Source: Microcyclospora pomicola (lineage: Eukaryota > Ascomycota > Dothideomycetes > Capnodiales). Taken from it: a stretch of DNA of 64,000 nucleotides. This document shows positions 55,338 to 64,000 of the stretch, in pieces (within the stretch, counting starts at the first letter, position 1; each line of letters starts with the position of its first letter). Location: contig NHNY01000010.1 in assembly GCA_002786065.1 (NCBI GenBank), forward strand, positions 310,001 to 374,000, in the 5' to 3' direction. A program made the position numbers and the translations under genes. The notes below the pieces were generated by a model. It was given only the letters and a program-made list of their open reading frames with translations, ran no database searches and was not told the origin of the DNA.

Positions 55338-58146
55338 TTAACGCACGCCAATGGCCTGTCGTGGGCCCAGGCTGCTCGAGGAGCTATGCGCGCTTGGCTC
55401 GGAATCGATGGGTGCGGAGCGGTTTGAATCACCACTCCCCGCGCTAGCACTCGCAGATCCTGTCAGACTTCGCACTTGTTGGCCGCTTTTCGGAGGGTAG
55501 AGGCTGCTCACCCCAGTTTGCTGCTCGATTTGCTGAGGAGCAACGGCATTACCATGTCCAGGCGGATGTCTGGGGACCGGCTGTCTCATGCCAGGCGGGC
55601 TAGGCCTGCCATTCGGAACAGGGCCAGGTCCGTATCCGTTGGGCGACATACGCATGGGACCGCGCTGTTGGCCCGGTCCTTGTCCAAAGGGGTTCCCGGG
55701 GCTCTGACTACCACGACGGTTGAAGGGGCCACCTCCGCGCGGGCCACTATACCCACCCGGATGACCCCCAGAAAGGTCTTCCAGTCTCTCAGCCGTAAGG
55801 GAGTTCGTGCGTGACTCGCCGATGTTCATTCGATCGACATTGCCGTATCGGTCCGAGGAATAACCCATGAGTGGGTCGTTCATCAGCTCTTCCCGCAGGT
55901 TCGGCATCTGTCCCATAATGGCAGCGCTTGTTCGATTTCTCGACTGCCCGGGACGTTTCCACGGGACACGACTGCTGTGTCCAGGTGGACCTCCCATCTC
56001 TGGGTTGTTGCGGAGCTGACCAGCACTGGGGGTCTTGCGATTTCTCCTTGATGTCACACTCATCATATCAAAATTTTCGGCATCGATCGGCGGTCCTGGA
56101 GCGCCAGCCATCGGATCAAAGAAGTCTTCGCCATCTTCATCGTCGTCGTACGCAGGGCCGGTACTTCGACGCATCGTTGGACCGCGAGGAACAGGACCGC
56201 GTCTGAGGTTGTACTCCCGATCACGCAAGGCCAATTCTTTCTGCCGTAGAGCTAGTTCACGCTGTCTAAGGGCCAGGTCACCGGTAGAAGATGCTGCCAT
56301 ACCATCATAACCACCATCTTCGTTCGCGTTGTCGTACAGTACGACGTGACTGAACTCCTCCAGATCATTGCCCTCCATTGATGGCCGTCTTGATAATTGT
56401 TGCGGGCCGCCTCTTGGTCCATAGCCATTCCCATTGGGTCTTGCGGACGGGTAACCATTCATGGATGGTGGTCCTCGACGCATCTGTTGTGGTGGTGGTG
56501 CACCGTTGAGCGAGGGAGCTCGACTACCTGGTCGCATACCATTCCTCATAGGTGGCCCGTTGATGGGTGGTGGGCCAGCATAAGAGGGTCCCCTGGGTTG
56601 AGGTACCGAGGACATCCTTGGTGGTGGTTGTCCTGGGAATGCGGTCTGTGTGCTCTCTACTGGCGACACGGCAGGCCTGGTCTGATTCACAGTGTTGATG
56701 TTGTGTAATAGAGCGTAAAGCGTTTCCACGCGCGGAACTGCGATGTTCAACGCTTGTGCCTGCTTAATGGGCGAACCCAGGTACGTTTCGACCTCCATTG
56801 GTCTTCTGGCAACGAAATCCTGGTACATTGTGCTGGAGGCTTCGGATGGTAAAATCATCTTCTCCATCGTCTGCTCACAGAAATCTGCACGAAATGTACA
56901 GTCTTGAGCTCGAGCAAGCGTGATGAGTTCCTGGATCACACCGGTGATAAGAGAGCGTACCCCGTTCTTTTCAAGGAGTTCGGCGTGCGAGGAGGTGTCG
57001 AAAATGACGCTTGCCGGATGGAATGCGATGGGTCTAGAATTCTTGTTAGCAATCGGCACAAGCATGACGAAATTCAGCAATATCGTACCCAATCATGTTC
57101 TCATATTGCTGTTGCCTGATGTTCGACGACACTTCGCAGTCCACCTGGCCGGACTTCAGGGTCATGGCTAGCGCCTCTGCCATGTCCTGCTGTATTGACA
57201 TCGGTATGGATGGGTTCTTGTTCGCCGCGCCGACCCAAAGCTCTGTTGCTCCTTTGTGCTCAAACTCTGCGGCGCCCAGCTGGCCAATCTCTGCTCCTGA
57301 CACCAATGAGAGGACGACGTTGGTTGGGAATCGTTGTTCGAGGTATGCTTCGACACCGAGGGTGTGTGTGGTGTTGACAAGGATGCAGGTGTGTTGTGGG
57401 GAAACGACAGACTCGATGACACTGGCCAGGTCGTATACGTCGGGTAATGCCTTTACGCAGAGAAGGACATAATCGAATGAGGCTCGAGTAGCACCTGCGG
57501 CTTCTTCGGGGGTGCGGACGACTGCGAGAAGTGATCAGCTGAGTGTATAATGTGGTTCGAAGCGGTGCTGTTACCTTGTCGAGGCTTGAATCTTTCGTTG
57601 CCAAATTTGCTCGATCTGCCACAGTGTAAGCTACGGTCCGATAGTCCAATCCTCATGTCGTGTTCCCCTTCTTGCATCGTACCTAAATGATATGCCGTAC
57701 TGTGAAACAGCGTCAAAGTGGTTCTTCCAGACCAAAGTCACGTCGCATGCGTTCGTCGCGGATAACCGCCAGCAGAGAAAGGCAGAAATTGCGTTGCCGC
57801 CCACTGAACACACTCTGGTTAGATCATCGTCCGTGGTCATGCTGAGGTGGATGTCGCCGTCGCGCAAAAGGGGAGGAGGGAGAGGGGACGACAGCGAGGC
57901 GGTGACAAGAGGTATCAGCAGCAGCGGCGGCAGCAGGAGAAGGAGGCTCCGACGATCTTGAAGCACTGCATCCCAAACCCCTGCAAGGCGCTCTGGTCGG
58001 GATGCAGATAGGGACAGCACGTCGTGAATAGTGGGACGGCGCTATTGGCAGCTGGGCCGCGAAAACAGGGAATGGGGAGCCGCTGTGTTCGCAGCATGCA
58101 TGTACTGACCTGATAGGATGCGCAGGCGTGGAGTGGTCGGCGCCAT
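55338..58146 (-). CDS. Ketopantoate reductase-like (ApbA/PanE) protein with long low-complexity tail
   Basis: Five exons, 58110-58146, 57683-57803, 57575-57615, 57089-57521 and 55338-57033, give 775 residues; introns are 306, 67, 53 and 55 nt and all phases agree. The first join makes MAPTTPRLRILSVGGNAISA, a Rossmann motif of the PanE/ApbA family, followed by TNACDVTLVWK, FGNERFKPRQ, the cofactor-site VLLCVKALPDV, LVNTTHTLGVE and the C-terminal helical domain (HAELLEKNGVRSL ... VARRPMEVETYLGSP, PRVETLYALLHNIN). The family reduces 2-dehydropantoate to pantoate, but this fungal branch carries about 390 extra residues that are Pro/Gly/Arg-rich, with repeated ALRQRELALRQKELALRD and an acidic patch, so a scaffold or regulatory role is as likely as pantothenate synthesis. 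The first intron has a second in-frame acceptor (see findings). Confidence 0.88.
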
Positions 58147-61100
58147 CGCGTGGCGGATCGTCCTCGTTGGACAGGGACTGATGCAGCGTTGATGGCCGGA
58201 GAATGTAGCGCTGGGTGGTGGATGATCGAGAAGTCCGAGTTCAGGTTAAAGTGAATGGCGTTGGGTAGATCCGGATAGCCGCGTCACGAACGTTGAGCAT
58301 GCCAAGCGTCGGGGCGGGATTCAGCAGCAATTCTCCGCCGAGCAGGAAACGAGCGTGATGGAATGCAGCAACAATCCCGGATGGCAGGGCGGAAAATGGG
58401 TGGTGGAGGGGGGAGGAGGTGGAGGTGGTGGTGGTTGAGGCGACGAGGTCACAAGTCCTGCAGCGAGAAGGCGAGAGAAAATGCGGATGGTGATGGTCGT
58501 GAGAGAAGCGGTACGCAAGTGGGCAGTAGCGGACCGGCGGCGCGCAAGAGCATTCGTCATCTTTCTATACATACATTACACCTCCTCCCCTGTCGCGATA
58601 GAAGCAATGCAATACCGTGCATCGCACCGCTAGCAATCAATACGATCCGCCTGCTTGATCACGACTACTGCTGGTCTTCGTTCCTCCAATCTGGTCGTCG
58701 ACAGCACATCCGTATGCATGATTGCATGAACTATATCACTTCTGGGCAGCATGAAGCCGCCGTCCGTCCAACGCCGACTCCAGCTCGTCCACTATAGCCA
58801 TGACATGCAATGCACTGCCATGCACGGCACATCCAGGAGATGTGATGCGAACGCCATCGCGGCGATATGATGATGCCACTATTGTCACTCGGTGGCCATT
58901 TCAGTTGAGATTGTCTTGCTGCATCCGCCTGGACGCTAGACACGACTATGCCGTACCTTATGTACTCCCACCACCCGCCCCCCACTTGGATCTTGGCCGT
59001 CTGCTTGTCCGTTGTTCACTATTCAGAGGCCTGCAATGCATGCCTACGCGTACTGGTCCCGGCTCTCGTCAACGGCAGCATTGTTCCAACACACAATGCA
59101 TGTCGAAATGGGACGGCACACTGTGCGCTCGACATGAAAGCACCCCCGGTCCCGGTCGTAGAGCGCGATCGATATGTGCCCATCTGGCTATAGCGGTCGC
59201 ATAAGACACGTCTTGCCGCATCCTTAATCTCGTCGCGACCCTGTGCATCTCGTTCACGACGCGGTGGGGAGCCTGGGAGATCTCCGATGCTCAGATTCGC
59301 ATCACTACCTACTGTACTGATCACAGGCTGAGGCTCGCTGCAGCAGCACTACGCGCGTATTGCGTCTCTTGACTTTTCGTCGCCAAAAATTGTTGCACGA
59401 GGCAGATAACGTCGCAGCGGCTGCCGCGTGGGCCAAAAGCCATACGGCCACTGCCGGACACCCATGACGAGTCTATACTGCTTGCAGTGCGGCCGTGCGT
59501 GGCGACGTCCTGCAGCACAACCGTCGCGTACCGACATAAGGTGCTGTTCAGGGAGTAGTGAGACCGCAGACCGCCCAAGGAAGGCCACATCAGGGATTGC
59601 AGCTCCGGCATCAAAGGAGGCTGTCGGCTGCTGCCCTGTCGGCACTCTCGCCCATCGTCCAGCACCGCGTGTCCGTCTCTACGATGGACGCGATCCGAAG
59701 TGGCTCTTGCATGCCGTTTGTCTTGGCACAGAATGGCTCCTCCCTCTCGCTCAACGAAAGAGAAACGCGGTTCCGAACATCCATGTCTGATCCCTGCGCC
59801 CCGGAGACCTTCAACTTCCGAGGACGGCAGATAGAAACGTTGGCAATAGTCGCAGGATAATCCGTCCTCAGATTGTAGCCCTGCTGCTCTGCTGTACAAT
59901 CATTGGTAGGTATGCTCGTGGGGTCGTGGTGCGTATCTAACTGCTTAAAAGTCCCAGAAGCATCTACGCTTAGGTCGGCGCTATCAATTGATCTCGGTAA
60001 CGGGAGTGAGCGGAAGTCCAAAATGGCCGAGGAGCCCAACCGCTTGCAGGGATGTGGCCGTACCCATGCGGACCATGCAGGTGGTATTCGTCGTCCAGCC
60101 CGATTCGTGGTGAGCTGAGCTGCTTGCACTCGAAATAGGACCCGAGACAGGTACGTTCCGTGTACAGTACATTTCAGTTCCAGCGGCCGATGGAGCTTAT
60201 CAGACCAGTGAAATAGATAGCTATCTGGCCGTCACGCTGATACTGGTTGAGAATTCGACTGTACGAGTACATACGAGACGGACTTTATTAGAACTGACGT
60301 AACGGCAGTCATGTCGCCGCCACACTAGAGTCCGTTCGCTGACATCAAATTCACGATGCTCGCTCGCATAGAAACGCTCACGACAAACCCGCCACAAGCT
60401 GGACTCGCTCGCGGAGCCGGCCAAACCTTCTACTCAAACACCTGCATGATCATGCACAAGCGAAACACTCCTGCTGTTGGCTGAGGCAGCGTGAGCAAGG
60501 TGATTTGTTGTTGGGTCATACTTGAGAAGCAGGACGTCCATCCAATCCTCGGCGACTTCAATGTCACCAGCCTATGACAACGAACGAGCAGCATCGAGGC
60601 GTAGCTATTCTTGAGCGAGCATAGTCGTCGGCAGACAAGCGCCCGTATAGCTGTAGATCTCTCCGGCTGCATATGCTTCCGTGCTCAGCGCGATTTGCGG
60701 CAACAAGGCAGAATGAGGATATCCAAGATTTCGACTCAACTGACGAGCGTGTCGTGCTTGGTCAACCGAATCGATCGAGCATGAACCCTGTCAGGGACGC
60801 AACGCCGTGTGACATTTTTAGCTCATCCCGTCCGGCGCTCTAGGCTCAGCGACTTCATACGTTGGCCTTCGAGCTGTGGTTTTCCTAAGGTAAGGAATCT
60901 TCGATGCGGTGTTCGTGCTTCTCTTCCGCACCAGCTTCAGACATGAGAGCGCAACGTCATGTCGCAGTCTCTTGAACGGAGATGCACATTAGCATCCGCC
61001 ATGCCATACAAGATGCAATGAATGCCGGCGCTCCCCTGAATGAATCACTTTGCGAATCGGCCTCGTCATTGGTTCGGGATATGCCCATTCCTGGCACCAA

Positions 61101-61936
61101 AGAAAACATTCACTTATCGCGACAAGCATCAGAGGCAGCATCCAGACGAGTCGATGTAGAAAAGCCCCTGTGATCCGCATGAACTGGAAAAGCCACTCCA
61201 TTCAAGCTGGTAAACTCGATCGAGCTCATCAACCCGAGGATTGCTTACGGAGGCTTTAGCAATCCAGGTCCTACTTGCCCTGAAACCTCCAAGTCAGGAC
61301 TGTCATTAGGTGTTACCGCCCAGGCTACATGATTGGTGTTGGGGTCAGTCGTTCCATGGCTGGAACACTTGCCAGAGAAATGATGTCTCGTGCCTGTCAC
61401 ACGTTAACTGCAAGTAAGCCCAGGGAATCACGCGAGACATCTTGATATGCTCGACTTGTTGGACGGCACAGTTCGACCCTGGAGTTATTTGACAAGGTCC
61501 ATCCTGGTTCCCTGTGGCCGAGGGTGCCTTTGAAGTCTCCATCGGACATGAAGCGTGTCACCATGTCTCCCAAGTCGGCTTCCACGCGCGGTAGCTCACC
61601 TGGGTCGTTCTGATCATTTTAGTGTCCGGACGTTATGTATCTTGTGTACTGCAGGTAAGTTCCCAGAGCTCGTCCTGTTAGCCGATAACTTACGCACGTC
61701 CAAGAACAACCACACTATAAAATGTGACAGACTTCGAATCTACGCATGCACGATCGCCGCAGAACAACTCTACCCCAAAGGCAGGCAATGAGAGCTGGTC
61801 ATCAAGGACGTGGTACTTCTCGTATTCTTACTAAGTATCCTCAGTCGTAGTGACCATTGCCACCATAATCCGGCAGCTCCCAGTAATCGCCCACACGATC
61901 CCGGCCAAAGTCAAGCAGATAACACCTCCAACACTC
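58147..61936. other. Gene-poor 3.8-kb stretch
   Basis: No recognised gene. A purine-rich tract with GGTGGAGGGGGGAGGAGG lies near 58,400. Minus-strand frames at 59321-59899 (192 codons) and 59611-60129 (172 codons, starting only at GTG) overlap each other in different frames and match no family. It may hold regulatory sequence, a non-coding transcript or an unrecognised small gene. Confidence 0.4.
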
Positions 61937-62384
61937 TTACGCGGCACCCTCCTTCCTCGCACCGGTGTAGAACGCCAACCCATAGTCCTCGGTGGTGAAT
62001 GTGATCTTGGCGCCCTTGGGGAAGTAGAAGACGTCGCCCTTGGTAGCATGCACCTTCTTGCCCGTCTCGTCCGCGATGTCGAAATGGCCCTCGAGGATGA
62101 TCTTCATCTCGTGGTAGGTGTACTCGTAGACCAGCGGGGTGCCTGTATCCGGTCCCAATCGCCAACGATCAGCTTCAAATCCTCTGCAAGATCGGGAGCA
62201 TTCTCTTCTCACCTTTCTCCAACCGGTAGAAACCACATGACATGGGCGACTTGGCGTCGTTGTCCTGCGAGCTCGCCACGTCGCCGAGGAAGGCGTTCTC
62301 GTTGGCGATCAACGGCGGCTTGAACTCGCTCTGCATCTGCGGGAGGTAGGTCATGGCCACGGGGCTTTCGGCGACGGAACCCAT
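61937..62384 (-). CDS. EutQ-like small cupin protein
   Basis: Two exons, 62213-62384 and 61937-62142, give 125 residues. The intron has GTGAGA and ACAG, and joining makes [22 protein letters not shown]. The second exon is a single cupin beta-barrel with [33 protein letters not shown] and [11 protein letters not shown], as in the EutQ-like cupins that fungi carry as stand-alone proteins. Bacterial EutQ belongs to ethanolamine utilisation; no partner genes are nearby, so function here is unknown. Metal-ligand histidines are reduced to one (YHEMK), so catalysis is doubtful. The start ATG follows an AGCAACATGGG context. Confidence 0.87.
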
Positions 62385-64000
62385 GTTGCTTTTTGTTTGT
62401 GTTTGGAGGATCTGGTGAGAGGAGATTGGAAGGTCAGTCTTGCTTGTTCTGCGCAGCGAGCGATTTTCTCGTCTGATCAGGTCGAAACCCTTGTCGTTGT
62501 TCACCCCCAACGAGCGGCGCAATGTATCCCGAGCTTGCCAGGTGGAAGAGGCACGATGGGCATAACTCACCGGGAGAAGAAGAAGCTGTGATTGAATGCA
62601 ATGAAGGGGAATGGAATCCTCAAGTTCAACGATCGATCACGACAATAATCCAAGAGACCAACGTTCACTCCAATGTCAGTACAGCAGTAGCTCATCTATA
62701 TAACCTCCTCCATTCTCCACCAGCAGGAGCCCATGACTGAATCCAGCATTCCCAATCCCTCTCCGCGTCCCAGAGCCAGTAGCAGTAGTAAGAGTGTCAT
62801 ACATCGACGCCGCCGGCAATGCCAGCTGATAGATAGATAGATAGCTAGCTAGCTCTCATTCTCCAGTCCTCACTCAGCAGCAGGCAGGACAAAGCTCCAG
62901 CTCCAGCTCCACTCCACTCCACTACAGCTCCTCCGTCGTAATCTCTACTAAATTACTGTGTATGCACCAGGTAGTAGTATCGAAGCGGCACCTGGGCTCT
63001 GCTAGAAGGACGAAGAGTGGACTGGACTGGACTGGATTGGACCCTTGCTGCAAGCAAAAACTTCCTCTTTGGGAAATCTTGTCCCGGCGGACGACTGGAC
63101 GGGCGACACCGCGAATTCATACCTTAGGGTTGGGGAATACAGTGGACGCCAGAGCGACTGTTCTCATGCGAGAAAAAGAAGCAGCGGGAGGGGGGAGTAT
63201 ATGGGACTTGGAGTGATGTGTCTGATTCTTGTTGCTGTTGTTGTACAGAGAGGAGTAGCCTACCTACCTTACGTTCAGGGTTATTGTGAATTCAGTGCTG
63301 TGTTGTATGTGTTGTGTTGGTCGTGAACTCGATGGCCAGAATGTGTAAGAACAACACGAATCTGGACGTGGTAATTTCATATCACTGCCAGTACATGTAT
63401 GCAGCTCCAAGGACAATGACGAGGCAGTGCCAATGGTCTCAAATCCGCGCTGGCAACAGAAGTCTTTCGTCTTCCGATTTCTAAATGGAGAGATGAATTG
63501 CCTACTGCGCTTAGCATTCCAAGGACGTGGCCTCAGGGCACATCTAGTCCTTACCTGGGGACTCTGAACTAGACAAGTCTAGCATCCGAACGAGTATTGG
63601 ACAGAGGGCATATACAAAGTATAGCCTAGCACTACAGGAAAAGCGAAACTCTCCCATTTTCCCTTAGAAATCACTGTCTCACCCAAAAGTCATATACATC
63701 ATTCTATCCTCGTCTCTGGAACTCCTCCCAAAAGGTCACGCAATCTAGATCGGTTGCAAATGCAAGAGAAACCCATGGAGCGCCGGTGCTGCGCTAAAGA
63801 CCAAATTGTATGCAAAAATCACACCGCTGAGGAGCAACACGAACGCAAGCGGAAATGCGGGGAGGAACCGATATGGTGGTGGATGGAAGACGAAGCGCGA
63901 TCAACCAAACGCCGGAACGATGCGAAGGGATTTCGAAAAGGGTGGTGGGTGGCTGGTCATGGACTGCAAAGGAATCGCGAGGTCAACCGAGAAGGACTGT
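62385..64000. other. Intergenic; nothing recognised apart from simple repeats
   Basis: 1.6 kb to the end of the window: cupin promoter, then sequence without convincing frames (longest about 93 codons). The sequence near 63,840-63,960 is purine-rich. Confidence 0.5.
62820..63044. repeat. Cluster of short tandem repeats
   Basis: GATA/TAGC units (TAGATAGATAGATAGCTAGC, about 62830-62851), CTCCAG/CACTC units (GCTCCAGCTCCAGCTCCACT, about 62890-62925) and a (GGACT)n run (GGACTGGACTGGACTGGATT, about 63018-63040) lie within 225 bp. Confidence 0.75.

Noticed and set aside
59321-60129. Two overlapping minus-strand frames of 192 and 172 codons
   Set aside because: They overlap in different frames, the second starts only at GTG, and neither resembles a protein family.
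1-64000. tRNA, rRNA, telomere repeat, CRISPR or transposase
   Set aside because: Visual scan for B-box-like GGTTCGA sequences, TTAGGG arrays, regular spaced repeats and transposase motifs found nothing convincing.

Overview
The window is nuclear DNA of a filamentous ascomycete (Pezizomycotina). A Dothideomycete-like fungus is my guess; the class is not proven by anything here. The reasons are dense single-copy eukaryotic housekeeping genes on both strands, mostly short introns (about 53-85 nt) with GTAAGT/GTGAGT-type donors, CTAAC/CTGAC branch points and CAG/TAG acceptors, and fungal families such as BUD4, NIMA, MRH4, SHB17 and CWC15. There is one 78-base assembly gap (2273-2350) inside a G-rich tract. 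No rRNA, tRNA, transposon or CRISPR array was recognised.

Layout. Left part (1-12,200): a saccharopine-dehydrogenase-like membrane reductase; a large nuclear protein with two SUMO-interaction-like motifs; a divergent RNA pair, exosome subunit RRP45 and splicing factor CWC15; and a small repetitive stress-type protein. From 12,200 to 18,400: glycerol kinase, an unusual protein kinase with DLG in place of DFG, and a mitochondrially targeted formyltetrahydrofolate deformylase. From 19,700 to 35,100: BUD4 (septum/bud-site PH protein, with a 9-nt first exon), divergent from mitochondrial DEAD-box helicase MRH4, then a 2390-residue ubiquitin protease. From 36,000 to 49,500: mitochondrial ribosomal protein mL46, V-ATPase subunit E, a NIMA kinase divergent from a cyclophilin, a glutathione-independent formaldehyde dehydrogenase, and a DRS2-type phospholipid flippase. 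From 50,800 to 62,400: a compact PIP-kinase-like protein divergent from a WBP11-like splicing protein, sedoheptulose-1,7-bisphosphatase, a ketopantoate-reductase-like protein with a long disordered tail, a 3.8-kb gene-poor stretch, and a small EutQ-like cupin.

Most genes were rebuilt by joining open frames at introns chosen so that phase, splice signals and family sequence agree; every multi-exon model given sums to a whole number of codons. The genes do not form a pathway cluster. They are ordinary housekeeping genes, many in divergent pairs sharing 250-500 bp promoters. I see no secondary-metabolite cluster and no clear new system. The best leads are an in-frame alternative 3' splice site that would insert a leucine-rich segment into the ketopantoate-reductase-like protein, a presequence-like extension in frame upstream of glycerol kinase, the kinase with DLG, and the SIM-bearing protein of unknown function.
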